DNA of 64,000 bases from Streptomyces sp. SLBN-118 (GTDB taxonomy: Bacteria; Actinomycetota; Actinomycetes; Streptomycetales; Streptomycetaceae): NCBI RefSeq assembly GCF_006715635.1, contig NZ_VFNP01000001.1, positions 1,116,001 to 1,180,000 of the forward strand, written 5' to 3'. The notes below the pieces were generated by a model. That model was not told where the DNA came from, did no database searches, and saw only the letters and a list, made by a program, of their open reading frames with translations. Positions 17,157-26,029 of this stretch are shown here, piece after piece (within the stretch, counting starts at the first letter, position 1; every line of letters starts with the position of its first letter). Position numbers and translations under genes: made by a program.

Positions 17157-19544
17157 GTGACGACGTCCATCGAAGGCAGGATCGCCGAGGAGCTCGGCGT
17201 ACGCGAGCGGCAGGTGACGGCAGCCGTCGAGCTGCTCGACGGCGGGTCGACCGTGCCGTTCATCGCGCGCTACCGCAAGGAAGCGACCGAGATGCTCGAC
17301 GATGCGCAGCTGCGCACGTTGGAGGAGCGGCTGCGCTATCTGCGGGAGCTGGAGGAGCGGCGGGCCGCGATTCTTCAGTCCGTGGGCGAGCAGGGCAAGC
17401 TCACCGCCGAGGTCGAGGAGCAGATCCGGGCGGCCGACACCAAGGCGCGCCTCGAGGACATCTATCTGCCCTTCAAGCCCAAGCGGCGCACCAAGGCGCA
17501 GATCGCGCGCGAGGCGGGTCTCGAACCGCTCGCCGAGGGGCTGCTCGCCGATCCGTCGGTGGAGCCGCTCGCGGCCGCCGCCGCTTTCGTCGACGCCGAC
17601 AAGGGCGTCGCGGACGCCGCGGCGGCGCTGGAGGGCGCGAGGTCCATCCTGACGGAGCGTTTCTCCGAGGACGCAGACCTCATCGGCGAGCTGCGTGAAC
17701 GGATGTGGACGCGCGGGCGGCTGGCGGCGAAGGTACGCGCGGGCAAGGAGGAGGCGGGCGCCAAGTTCGCCGACTACTTCGATTTCGCCGAGCCCTTCGA
17801 GGAACTGCCCTCGCACCGGGTGCTGGCCATGTTCCGGGGCGAGAAGGAAGAAGTACTCGACCTGGTCCTGGAGCCCGAGGAGCCGTCCGAGCAGCCGGGC
17901 CCCTCCCTCTACGAGTCGATGATCGCCCGGCGCTTCGATGTTGCCGACCGCGGCCGTCCCGGCGACAAGTGGCTCGCCGACACGGTTCGCTGGGCATGGC
18001 GGACGCGGATCCTGGTGCACCTGGGCATCGATCTGCGGCTGCGGCTGCGCACGGCGGCCGAGGACGAGGCGGTACGGGTCTTCGCCGCGAACCTGCGGGA
18101 TCTGCTATTGGCCGCGCCGGCCGGCACCCGGGCCACGCTCGGACTCGACCCCGGATTCCGTACCGGTGTGAAGGCCGCCGTGGTCGACGCGACGGGCAAG
18201 GTCGTCGCCACCGACACGATCTATCCGCACGTTCCCGCCAACAAGTGGGACGAGTCCCTGGCCAGGCTGGCGCGGCTCGCAAAGGAGCACTCGGTCGATC
18301 TGATCGCGATCGGCAACGGCACGGCCTCCCGCGAGACCGACAAGCTTGCCGCTGAACTGTGCGCCAAACACCCGGAGTTGAGCCTCACCAAGGTGATGGT
18401 CTCCGAGGCGGGCGCCTCGGTGTACTCCGCGTCCGCGTTCGCCTCGCAGGAGCTGCCCGGCCTCGATGTCTCACTGCGCGGCGCCGTGTCCATCGCCCGC
18501 CGCCTCCAGGACCCGCTGGCCGAACTCGTCAAGATCGACCCCAAGTCGATCGGCGTCGGCCAGTACCAGCACGACCTGTCCGAGGTGAAGCTCTCCCGCT
18601 CGCTGGACGCGGTCGTCGAGGACTGTGTGAACGGCGTCGGAGTCGACGTCAACACCGCGTCCGCGCCGCTGCTTTCACGGGTCTCGGGCATCGGCACCGG
18701 ACTCGCCGAGAATATCGTGGCGCACCGCGACTCCAACGGCCCCTTCCGCTCCCGCAAGGCGCTGAAGGACGTGGCGAGGCTCGGCCCCAAGGCGTACGAG
18801 CAGTGCGCCGGCTTCCTTCGGATCCGCGGCGGCGACGACCCGCTGGACGCCTCCAGCGTGCACCCGGAGGCGTATCCGGTCGTGCGGCGCATGGTGAAGA
18901 CGGCGGGCGAGGAGGTCGCATCCCTGATCGGCAACGCCCCGGTGCTGCGCTCGCTGAAGCCGGCCGACTATGTGGACGACACCTTCGGTCTGCCGACGGT
19001 GACCGACATTCTGCGGGAGCTGGAGAAGCCGGGGCGCGACCCGCGGCCCGCGTTCAAGACGGCCACCTTCAAGGAGGGCGTCGAGAAGATCGGCGACCTG
19101 GCGTCCGGGATGATCCTGGAGGGCGTGGTCACCAATGTGGCGGCCTTCGGTGCCTTCGTGGACATCGGTGTTCACCAAGACGGCCTGGTGCATGTGTCCG
19201 CCATGTCGAAGACGTTCGTCAAGGACCCGCGCGACGTGGTGAAGCCGGGCGACGTGGTGCGGGTGAAGGTCCTGGACATCGACATCCCGCGCAAGCGGAT
19301 CTCGCTCACGCTGCGCCTCGACGACGAGGCCGCGCCCAAGGAGGCGGGCGGCGGCGGTCCGAAGCAGCGGGAGCGGGGTGAGCGCGGCGGCCGTCCGCCG
19401 CAGCAACAGCGCCGCCGGCAGGGCGGGCGCGGGGACCGCAGCGGCGAGCGGGGCGGCGACCGCCAGGCTCCGCCGCCCGCGAACAGCGCGATGGCTGACG
19501 CGCTGCGTCGCGCGGGTCTCGCGGATCCCGGCCGACGTCGCTGA
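17157..19544 (+). CDS. tex: Tex family RNA-binding transcription accessory protein
   Basis: The 795-residue protein shows the Tex domain order: an N-terminal helical part with PFIARYRKEATEML, a YqgF/RNase H-like domain (LGLDPGFRTGVKAA, about 325-450), HhH motifs (SGIGTGLAENIV) and an S1 domain (about 655-725, GVVTNVAAFGAFVDIG). A basic Gly/Arg/Gln-rich tail of about 50 residues follows. GTG 17157 gives MTTSIEGRIAEEL and fits the family start. Tex binds nucleic acid and influences transcription; its precise role is not settled. Confidence 0.94.
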   Translation: MTTSIEGRIAEELGVRERQVTAAVELLDGGSTVPFIARYRKEATEMLDDAQLRTLEERLRYLRELEERRAAILQSVGEQGKLTAEVEEQIRAADTKARLEDIYLPFKPKRRTKAQIAREAGLEPLAEGLLADPSVEPLAAAAAFVDADKGVADAAAALEGARSILTERFSEDADLIGELRERMWTRGRLAAKVRAGKEEAGAKFADYFDFAEPFEELPSHRVLAMFRGEKEEVLDLVLEPEEPSEQPGPSLYESMIARRFDVADRGRPGDKWLADTVRWAWRTRILVHLGIDLRLRLRTAAEDEAVRVFAANLRDLLLAAPAGTRATLGLDPGFRTGVKAAVVDATGKVVATDTIYPHVPANKWDESLARLARLAKEHSVDLIAIGNGTASRETDKLAAELCAKHPELSLTKVMVSEAGASVYSASAFASQELPGLDVSLRGAVSIARRLQDPLAELVKIDPKSIGVGQYQHDLSEVKLSRSLDAVVEDCVNGVGVDVNTASAPLLSRVSGIGTGLAENIVAHRDSNGPFRSRKALKDVARLGPKAYEQCAGFLRIRGGDDPLDASSVHPEAYPVVRRMVKTAGEEVASLIGNAPVLRSLKPADYVDDTFGLPTVTDILRELEKPGRDPRPAFKTATFKEGVEKIGDLASGMILEGVVTNVAAFGAFVDIGVHQDGLVHVSAMSKTFVKDPRDVVKPGDVVRVKVLDIDIPRKRISLTLRLDDEAAPKEAGGGGPKQRERGERGGRPPQQQRRRQGGRGDRSGERGGDRQAPPPANSAMADALRRAGLADPGRRR

Positions 19545-19575
19545 CGAGGCATCAGGGCGGGTCACCGTCCTCATA

Positions 19576-19609
19576 AGGGCCCGGACGGTCTGCGTACCGT
19601 CCGGGCCCT
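19576..19609 (+). terminator. Intrinsic terminator of tex
   Basis: A perfect 14-bp stem (AGGGCCCGGACGGT and its complement) with a 6-base loop is followed by a T-rich run (CTTCTTGGTTCTT). It starts 31 bases after the tex stop. Confidence 0.92.
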
Positions 19610-19853
19610 CTTCTTGGTTCTTCACGCAGTAACGGCTGCCGAGAGCACCGCAAGTTGAAAACGCACGGCCAAAGTATCCTCGGTGAGCCGAGACACCCAG
19701 GGCCACCAACCAATGGCAATCCACGGAATGCTAATGACCAGTCCAGAACAATGAAAGTTCCCTTAATTCATTGCAGAACTCTTTTACGGTCGCAGGATCG
19801 CTCCCATAGTGGGATCAGTCCCGTCTCGCCTCCGGCACGTTGAGACGAAACGA

Positions 19854-20270
19854 ATGGCTCCTGTTACTTGCCTGCCCCGAGCCACCTCTTCCGGCGCGAG
19901 GCGGAGAGCCGGTCTGTTCAGCCTCGGCGAGACCATCTGGCTGGACAGCCGAATCAACCACTCGTGCGTGCCCTCACGATTCCACAGTGCCCTTGGAGTT
20001 TTGGCCTTGATTTACCTCACCGCCGCGCTCGTACTGACCCAAGGCGTTTTCATGATCGTCTGGGCCGTTGGCCGACACCATCGTGATCCGCACGTCTACC
20101 CCGGCAGCGAGAAACACCGTGCAGCACTGGCGTCGGTCGATGACGGCACGGCATTCAATCTCCAATACTGGCGGGGCATGAGCACGGCAGCGCAGGCCGA
20201 GTTCGGCGAACAACGTTTTGCGCCCTATGAGGCGACCCGCCCGAATGGGCGACCGTCACTACCATCCTGA
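19854..20270 (+). CDS. Hypothetical single-helix membrane protein
   Basis: This open frame encodes 138 residues. A strongly hydrophobic segment (ALIYLTAALVLTQGVFMIVW, about 54-73) is followed by a polar C-terminus. I do not recognise the family. The segment is convincing as a membrane helix, but the N-terminal part is not typical of a protein and G+C is lower than in neighbours. The true start could be a later GTG. It may be a remnant. No operon partner is present. Confidence 0.35.
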   Translation: MAPVTCLPRATSSGARRRAGLFSLGETIWLDSRINHSCVPSRFHSALGVLALIYLTAALVLTQGVFMIVWAVGRHHRDPHVYPGSEKHRAALASVDDGTAFNLQYWRGMSTAAQAEFGEQRFAPYEATRPNGRPSLPS

Positions 20271-20392
20271 GCCCAAGTCAAGCCATCAGCCAAAAAGTTC
20301 AGTGTGTGGGCGTATCCGTGGGGCAACCGGGTCTTCTTGAGCAGGTGTGACAGGGCAGCTGCGGGTACCCGTACCGTGAAGACGCGGCTGGA

Positions 20393-20454
20393 CAACGAAG
20401 CTCCGGCGGTGGGGTGTCCGTGCGTGGACTCTTCACCGGACCGGAGCTTCGTTG
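20393..20454. repeat. 14-bp inverted repeat in intergenic DNA
   Basis: CAACGAAGCTCCGG at 20393-20406 is repeated inverted at 20441-20454 with 34 bases between. It lies downstream of both flanking convergent genes (20271-20544 holds no gene), so it may serve as a weak terminator or be a transposon-end relic. Confidence 0.6.
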
Positions 20455-20544
20455 CCCAGCGAGGCATGTCGCGCCGCTGAGAGACGTATCGCGTCACGGC
20501 GGGATCAGTGACCTGCCATCGCCTGGTCGTGACGTAGGCAGGTG

Positions 20545-21732
20545 TCACCCATCGATGGCCGGGTACAGTTCCAGATCCTTGATCGAAAAGTTCCAGTACC
20601 CGTCTGTCCGCTCGGGGTTCCAGGTTCGGGTACAGTACACCCGCCACTTGGAGGCGGCTGTTTGCTCGTCCAGTTCCAGGATATGTGGGTTTGACCACCC
20701 GTCGAAGACTTCCTTGGTGGTCTTCCACTCACCGTTGACTTTGGCTTGGATCTCGTAGTTGTAGCATTGGTTGTCGCCCCACCAGATACGGGCGAACTGG
20801 ACTTTCCGTGGGCTACCGAGGTCTACCGATATCCATTCCCCGTCGGCATGGGTATTCGCGTTTCCCGCCGACCACCACCAGCTTTGGAGGTTGTCGTCGA
20901 GCGCCTGTGGAGCCGCCTCGGGGTTCGAGGACGCGCTACCCTTCTTGCCCTGCGCCACGTCCACGAACCCGGATTCATCGCATCTGCTCAAACGTTCGTC
21001 GAAGTTCATCGTGCGCCCCTGGACGACGGCATTGACCTTGCCGTCGTCGAGCTGCGGTTTGTCCAGCACATCCACGTTCACGGTGCCCTCCAGGGGAATT
21101 ACCCAATCCTGGTCATAACCCGTGTTCTTCTGGTTGCCATTGTTCTTCAGATCAGGGAAGTTGTCGGATACGTCAAACGAGTCTCTCAGGTGCAGCACAA
21201 AGTGCCCCTTCAGCTCCACCATCGGGATCCTGGCCTCAAGCCAGCCGACATGGCCGGGCGCTACGGTCAGGCCCTTTGTGATGGTTGTGGTTTCGGTCTC
21301 CGTGACAGAGAAGCCGAGAGAGTGCTGAACCGACGCCTTGACCACACCCAAGTCGAGACTGGCCCCCCAAGTGAATGTATAGGAGAAACCATTCGCAACC
21401 GCGTGCGCCTGCGCATATTGATTTGTCTGGGGCTGGCTGGTGCAGTTGAAGAGAGGATCGACCACTTTACTGTCGCGCTTGATGTACTGCTGCTTTCCCT
21501 CTGTGACAAACTCGCACCACCCTCGGCCAAAGCCAAAAAGCTGTTGGTTCATGGTAAGCCTGGCTTCTAGCCCTGACGGGTTGTTGCACAGCTCGACCGC
21601 GTCTTTGATTTGATCTTCCTTTGACCCTGCGTGCCGCGCTTGGGCCGTGGTGGCACCGGTCGTTACTGATGTGGTGAGTGCGGCGGTCAGCGCCAGGAGC
21701 CCTGCTGTTGTTCGCTGTCGCGGGTGGGTCAC
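20545..21732 (-). CDS. Secreted protein with discoidin (F5/8 type C) domain
   Basis: The 395-residue protein has a signal peptide (about 1-31, ending TTAQA). A middle domain (about 35-265) is rich in alternating Ser/Thr and hydrophobic residues (SVTETETTTITKGLTVAPGH). A C-terminal F5/8 type C domain (about 275-395) has ALDDNLQSWWWS, WISVDLG and YPAIDG. The last domain usually binds sugars or lipids. The middle part recalls aerolysin/ETX-type beta proteins, but that is only an impression. GTG 21732 has an AAGGACGAG ribosome site. The promoter upstream matches that of the sigma operon next door. Confidence 0.85.
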   Translation of the reverse strand: MTHPRQRTTAGLLALTAALTTSVTTGATTAQARHAGSKEDQIKDAVELCNNPSGLEARLTMNQQLFGFGRGWCEFVTEGKQQYIKRDSKVVDPLFNCTSQPQTNQYAQAHAVANGFSYTFTWGASLDLGVVKASVQHSLGFSVTETETTTITKGLTVAPGHVGWLEARIPMVELKGHFVLHLRDSFDVSDNFPDLKNNGNQKNTGYDQDWVIPLEGTVNVDVLDKPQLDDGKVNAVVQGRTMNFDERLSRCDESGFVDVAQGKKGSASSNPEAAPQALDDNLQSWWWSAGNANTHADGEWISVDLGSPRKVQFARIWWGDNQCYNYEIQAKVNGEWKTTKEVFDGWSNPHILELDEQTAASKWRVYCTRTWNPERTDGYWNFSIKDLELYPAIDG

Positions 21733-22246
21733 TGCTCGTCCTTGTCCTTGAGATGGGTCCGCCGACGAGTGGATCGGCGTGGGGTGGCGGAACTGTCCCG
21801 CGTTGTCGCAGGCAGGCGATGGGCCGGTGCGGCGGTGTGTCAATGTCGCGGGTGGGGCCAGGTGTTGATTGACTGGTCGGACGTCCGCCGCGGGGGGATT
21901 CCCCTACGGAACATCCTCTGGGGAGGTGCTTCTTTCCCCCATAGACGTGCGGCCTGCGCCCTGGTTGCGGGTCGCAGTACGCTTTCCAACAGCAGATCAG
22001 TGACGTCCGTCACAATGAGTCGGGAGTTGCCGCCCGGTCGCCCTCACCTGCCGGAGCGGTGGGTGATCGAGCGGACCTTGTGCGCCACGAGGCGCCTTAT
22101 CGACGCGCTGAGCACTACCGTTTCGACCATGGCCACACGCATCCGCGACGCGTGCTTCAGTTCGTCACGCCAGAAGCGGACCTGCCGGCGGACGGCGACG
22201 AGCGCGCGCAATGCGGATTCTGCCGCAGGCGGTTCAGGCCTTTGGG
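21733..22246. other. Intergenic region, leader and promoter of discoidin gene
   Basis: This 514-bp gap holds the ECF-like promoter (21943-21968) and palindrome (22000-22013) of the gene to the left, giving a leader of about 200 bases. At 22059-22240 on the plus strand a short coding-like stretch (HYRFDHGHTHPRRVLQFVTP, ending near CGFCRRRF) could be a gene remnant. It has no stop before running antisense into the next gene. Confidence 0.4.
21943..22013 (-). promoter_or_regulatory. ECF-like promoter and upstream palindrome of discoidin gene
   Basis: Read on the minus strand: palindrome GTGACGGACGTCAC (22013-22000), then GCAACC (22068 side, at 21968-21963), 15 bases, then CGTCT (21947-21943). 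GCAACC plus CGTCT at this spacing resembles ECF sigma promoters. The same arrangement precedes the sigma operon at 23815-23887. Confidence 0.65.
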
Positions 22247-22759
22247 CTATGGCTCGAGGGGAGACGCCGGGGTGGGTGTGGTGATGGGGGAGGGTTGTTT
22301 GTGGGCCTCGGGGGGCGTCCGGCGGGGTGTCGGGTCTGTGTCGGCTGTGCGGGAGTTGGCCTTCGGGCTTGGCGCGGTGGGAGTGAGCGTGCCGTCGTGG
22401 ATGCCCTTGGTTCCTGTGGTGTTCGGGATCTCCGGTGGCGGGTCGGGGCCGGGGGCCGGGGCGGGGGCGGGGGGCGATGTCGGGTTCGGGAGGTGGGACA
22501 CCGAGGGGGTCTGCGAAGGTTTGACCGGTGTCGGTGTCTCTTGTTGTCTCATGAGGAGCAGGACGCAGGCGGCTGCCGCCGCCAGGCCGAACAGCGCCAA
22601 GAACGCGCGCCGGACCAAGCCCCGGACCGCCGCGCTACCAAGTGGCGGGGAGGCGGGCCGAAGGTCGTGCAGGTCAACGGCGTTGGCTCGGGCCTGGAGT
22701 GCGGCCCGCAGTCGTCGTTCCAGGGGGCCTTCGACACGATGGGAGTGTTGATCGTTCAT
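22247..22759 (-). CDS. Membrane protein with Pro/Thr-rich tail, probable sigma-associated factor
   Basis: The 170-residue protein has a cytoplasmic N-terminus with LERRLRAALQARA, one membrane helix (FLALFGLAAAAACVLLLM, about 52-69) and a long Pro/Thr/Ser-rich extracytoplasmic tail. Its ATG overlaps the stop of the sigma gene as ATGA. Position and topology fit an anti-sigma or regulator of the ECF factor. It lacks a recognisable zinc anti-sigma motif, so the role is inferred. A protein of the same plan follows the second sigma gene at 46933-47397. Confidence 0.7.
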   Translation of the reverse strand: MNDQHSHRVEGPLERRLRAALQARANAVDLHDLRPASPPLGSAAVRGLVRRAFLALFGLAAAAACVLLLMRQQETPTPVKPSQTPSVSHLPNPTSPPAPAPAPGPDPPPEIPNTTGTKGIHDGTLTPTAPSPKANSRTADTDPTPRRTPPEAHKQPSPITTPTPASPLEP

Positions 22760-23460
22760 TGTTCGGCTTCGAACTGCCGGCTGAGGGCATCGAGGGCGCG
22801 ACTGGCGGTGGACTTGACTGTTCCGCGGGACAGTCCCAGGGCGTCGGCGATCTCGGCCTCGGTGAGGTTGGACCAGTAGCGCAGGATCAGCACTTCGCGC
22901 TGACGCTGGGTGAGACGTCGAAGAGCGTGGAGGACTTCGCGATGTTCCTCGCGCAGGAGTACGGCTTCTTCGGCCGGTGGTGCGTGTCCCACCCGTTCGG
23001 GAGTGTGGGCACGCGCTGTCCGGCGGCGGCGCAGGACCGAGCGGGCGGTGTTGAGGACGCTGGTGCGCAGATAGGCTTCCGGGTCGTCCAGGCGGGCAAG
23101 TTGGTCCCCGTGGCGATGGTAGAGCGCTGCGAAGGCGTCCTGTACCACGTCTTCCGCTGTTGGAAGGTCGTCCACCAAGAGCAGCGCCAGACGAACCAGG
23201 CCCAGTCTGCGGTGGTGGTAGAGCTCGTCGATGCGGGGCTTGCCCAGGGCGGCCGGCGTCGTGGACGTGGTAATGGAGCGCGCCTGGGGAGGCTCGCCTC
23301 CGAATGAGTTGTGCCTGTCCGACGAGCCGTGCAGCAGACGGTGCCATGCTCGGCTCAGCACGCTGCCGGAGACGCCGACAAAGAACAGCCCCGGCCTGTA
23401 CGCAGCCGACGGCGGACCACCGACCCCGGCTGGGACGGTCGGGGTTGTCGCCGTCCTCAT
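22756..23460 (-). CDS. ECF sigma factor, SigE-like family
   Basis: The 234-residue protein has sigma region 2 (about 100-165, AEDVVQDAFAALY and NTARSVLRRRR) and region 4 (about 175-230, LTQRQREVLILRYW and LGLSRGTVKSTASRALDAL). An N-terminal extension of about 70 residues, less conserved, precedes region 2. The start ATG 23460 overlaps the stop of the small gene upstream as ATGA, which supports it over GTG starts nearer region 2. It is the middle gene of a coupled three-gene operon. The shared promoter with the discoidin gene suggests autoregulation. Confidence 0.9.
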   Translation of the reverse strand: MRTATTPTVPAGVGGPPSAAYRPGLFFVGVSGSVLSRAWHRLLHGSSDRHNSFGGEPPQARSITTSTTPAALGKPRIDELYHHRRLGLVRLALLLVDDLPTAEDVVQDAFAALYHRHGDQLARLDDPEAYLRTSVLNTARSVLRRRRTARAHTPERVGHAPPAEEAVLLREEHREVLHALRRLTQRQREVLILRYWSNLTEAEIADALGLSRGTVKSTASRALDALSRQFEAEQ

Positions 23461-23711
23461 GGAGCTCCTGGCGGCGTCGGCGGCGCCGCAGGAGCTGCGT
23501 GCGAGCCCGGCTCTACGGGCGCCGATACCGCAGGGGCTTCCGACGCGAGAGCGGGCGGCGACGCAAGTGCCGTGTCGGCAGCGGTCTTGGAACCGCCGCC
23601 GACAGCGTTGGCGAAGCCGATGGCCAGCCCGGCAGCGACGGCGGACGTTCCCAGAACCGTGCGTATCCTGCCGGGGCTGAGGCTCGATGACTTGGCGGGG
23701 AGTGCAGTCAT
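23457..23711 (-). CDS. Small membrane or secreted protein ahead of sigma gene
   Basis: The 84-residue protein has a hydrophobic segment (TVLGTSAVAAGLAIGFANAV, about 17-36) and then an Ala/Pro-rich tail. It may be anchored or exported. The family is not recognised. ATG 23711 is preferred; the same frame is open to an ATG at 23759. Its stop overlaps the sigma gene start (ATGA), so it is a coupled member of the operon and could be the sensor or a target of that system. Confidence 0.6.
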   Translation of the reverse strand: MTALPAKSSSLSPGRIRTVLGTSAVAAGLAIGFANAVGGGSKTAADTALASPPALASEAPAVSAPVEPGSHAAPAAPPTPPGAP

Positions 23712-23814
23712 ACCGATCCTTGAACGCGGATGATGATGGATCAGTCGGGTGTCCGTCACGGGTGGTTACCCGTGACGGACACCCTTGGGGGAAGAGGCGT
23801 GCCTCTACCCCCAC

Positions 23815-23887
23815 AGACGTTCGGCTTACCTCCGGGTTGCGGGTGGGGTCGACTTTTTCAGCAGGCGCGATGAGTGATCTGTGTCAC
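23815..23887 (-). promoter_or_regulatory. ECF-like promoter and upstream palindrome of sigma operon
   Basis: On the minus strand: GTGACACAGATCAC (23887-23874), then GCAACC (23840-23835), 15 bases, then CGTCT (23819-23815). About 30 of 40 bases around the two boxes match the discoidin gene promoter. The palindrome has the TGTGA-N6-TCACT look of Crp-type sites. Leader length to the first gene is about 100 bases. Confidence 0.65.
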
Positions 23888-24461
23888 AACGCCCTGGGTC
23901 GGACCGGGGGCGTGGTGGTGCCGCACCGTCCAGCGAAGCGTTGCTCAACCACCAGTCAAGGACATCGGATACATGACTGCGGCGCGGACGCCGAGATCAC
24001 GAGCCCGGCAATACCACCTGCCGCCGTGGCCTCCGCGACGCGATCAAAGAATTCTTCGACGGCGTGACGTGACCGCATCTTTTCATGCGGAGGTTGACTC
24101 CGAACGGCGATGTGGATCGGCTGACACATAGGAGAAATGCTGACGACGCACATCTGAGCGCAATCTCGCACACTCGCGCTCTGCAGATGGTTAGCGTCTG
24201 GGTGGGAAACACTCACCTCCACGCTCTTCACATCAAGCCCCCCGCAGCATCACGGAACAGCGGGCTGTTTTTCATTCAACTTGATTCTGAAAGGTTGTTG
24301 TGTAAATCTAAACGGACCCTCAAATCATCCTTAAGGCAGCCTGATTCAGGTGATCGAACCTTATTAGGACGTGCTGAGCGGCATAGGGTTTTACCGTCGC
24401 CTATCCGGTGGGCAAAGGCACCCGTACGCATGCCGGCGGGAGGGATGAGCGGAGACGCAAT
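23888..24461. other. Intergenic region without clear gene
   Basis: This stretch has lower G+C than its surroundings. A 40-codon minus-strand frame at about 23956-24078 (HAVEEFFDRVAEATAAGGIA) looks protein-like but is too short to support. An imperfect GC-rich hairpin at 24236-24273 ends in five T on the plus strand but no gene precedes it. Confidence 0.4.
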
Positions 24462-25613
24462 ATGAGCGGCGCTGCCGAAGGCCAGGACGGCACACACGAG
24501 GGCCACAAGGAACAGCACCCCTTCGAGGAACAGATGACCCGCTGCGCATACTGTGGCCGGGGGATTTACCAGGACAACGGAGGTATTCTCTACCCGTATT
24601 GCCGAGACAACGACGGAGCGTGCCAGGCGGCGGCTGCCCAGCAGCGGGAGCGCAACCGACAGGCAGGCGGACTTACGGGCCAGGTCGCAGCAACCTGGGA
24701 CATCGTTGATCAGCTTCAGCAGGCGAGCTGTATGTTGGCGCAAGCGTTGACGACGGGCCTCAGCGTGGCGGGTGTGGAGGAGACCTTGGCTCGTATCCGG
24801 GCGGAGGCCGCCGCAGAGATTGCGGTTGCCCAGGCCGAACGCGAAAGCGCCCAGCGCGTAACCGCAGACGCGTGGGCACGCGCGGCCGAGGACCAGAAGC
24901 GGGCAGAGACCGCCGAACGCCACGCTGCCGAAGCCGAACAACGGGCCCAGGGGAAGGTAGCCGAGTACCGCAGGATCCGCGCCGCGTACGACGCGGCTGC
25001 TGCGGCATCGGAGAACGACGCCGCGCTGCGGCTTGCAGCAGTCACCGAACGCGACCGGCTCGTTGCCCAGAACGGGGAGCTCACCAAGGTTTTGGAGCAG
25101 ACTCGCGCCGAGATGATGGCGATGCACGCCAGGTCGGCCGAGGCACTGTCGGCGGCCCAGGCGGCTCAGAACCAGGCAAGTGCCTCGGCGCACGAGATCG
25201 AAGAGCTACGCAGGCAGTTGGAACAGGCGGAACAGGAGAAGCGCTATGCCCTGACCGTCCGGCAGGAAGCCGAGTCCGCACTCTCCGCGGCCGGCCAGGC
25301 CCGTGACGAGGCGCAGGCCGGGTTCAAGCAGGCGAAACGGCAATGCGACGACGCTCTGTCGGCGGTGCATCGGTTGACTGAAGAGCGGGACCAGCTCACC
25401 GCCCATGTCCACGAGACGCAGAGGAACGCACGCCATGCAAACCAGCGCCTGGCCAAGCAGCAGAAAATATTGGCCACGTTGTCCGCAGAACTTGAGGCGG
25501 CTCGCGCGGAAGTCGACCGCGCACACCGTCAAATCGATCAACTCACCCAAGGCGTTGTCACGTCGGCACCACAACCCTTGCAGACGCGAGGTGCGCTGGA
25601 GCGAGTGCAATGA
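24462..25613 (+). CDS. Zinc-ribbon coiled-coil protein, KfrA-like architecture
   Basis: The 383-residue protein has an N-terminal cysteine cluster (RCAYCGRGIY, YCRDNDGAC, about 27-55) that could bind zinc. From about residue 105 to 370 it is almost continuous Ala/Glu/Arg/Gln-rich coiled coil (RIRAEAAAEIAVAQAERESA). It has no ATPase motif, signal or membrane helix. Long coiled coils with a small N-terminal domain recall KfrA-type plasmid proteins, and zinc-ribbon coiled coils occur on actinobacterial mobile elements, but I cannot name the family. A GGAG site precedes ATG 24462. The neighbours are IS remnants. Confidence 0.75.
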   Translation: MSGAAEGQDGTHEGHKEQHPFEEQMTRCAYCGRGIYQDNGGILYPYCRDNDGACQAAAAQQRERNRQAGGLTGQVAATWDIVDQLQQASCMLAQALTTGLSVAGVEETLARIRAEAAAEIAVAQAERESAQRVTADAWARAAEDQKRAETAERHAAEAEQRAQGKVAEYRRIRAAYDAAAAASENDAALRLAAVTERDRLVAQNGELTKVLEQTRAEMMAMHARSAEALSAAQAAQNQASASAHEIEELRRQLEQAEQEKRYALTVRQEAESALSAAGQARDEAQAGFKQAKRQCDDALSAVHRLTEERDQLTAHVHETQRNARHANQRLAKQQKILATLSAELEAARAEVDRAHRQIDQLTQGVVTSAPQPLQTRGALERVQ

Positions 25614-25644
25614 ACCCGAGTGTGAAAACGCTGGAGTCCTCCCT

Positions 25645-26014
25645 GGCGCGCTTCAGTTGCCGGTTTCCGCGGTGGGGTGCGCGTTCGCCGCGGATCGAGC
25701 TGCCGGAGGACTTGGTGACCGGGGCGAGTCCGGCGAAGGAGGCGAGGTACCCGGAGGTGGCGAAGGTCGAGCCGTCGCCGATGGTGACCAGCAGGGTGGC
25801 ACCGGTCCTGATGCCCACGCCGGGCAGCGACATCAGGAGCTGGGAAAGAGGGTGGGCCTCCAGCAGGTCTTTGATCTGGGCTTCCAGCATGGAGCACGGC
25901 GAACAGCTGGCCGGCGAGCGAGGGCACGATCGTCGATGCGGCTGCCGTGCCTGGCACGGTCACCTTCCGCTCGTCCAGCGCGGTGAATATGTCCTCGGCC
26001 AGGCGTCCTGCCAT
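25645..26014 (-). pseudogene. IS110-family transposase remnant, frameshifted and truncated
   Basis: Two frames together read as the C-terminal half of an IS110 transposase. The first (26014 to about 25895) has GRLAEDIFTALDERKVTVPG and LAGQLFAVL. After a frameshift the second (25890-25645) has EAHPLSQLLMSLPGVGIRTG, ASFAGLAP and HRGNRQLKRA. Homology stops at KRA, where further domain should follow, and the N-terminal DEDD half is missing. Confidence 0.8.
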
Positions 26015-26029
26015 CCGCGGCGTCTTTGG

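Noticed and set aside
24236..24273. GC-rich imperfect hairpin followed by T run
   Set aside because: It looks like a terminator but no gene on the plus strand ends before it, and the stem has mismatched bases.
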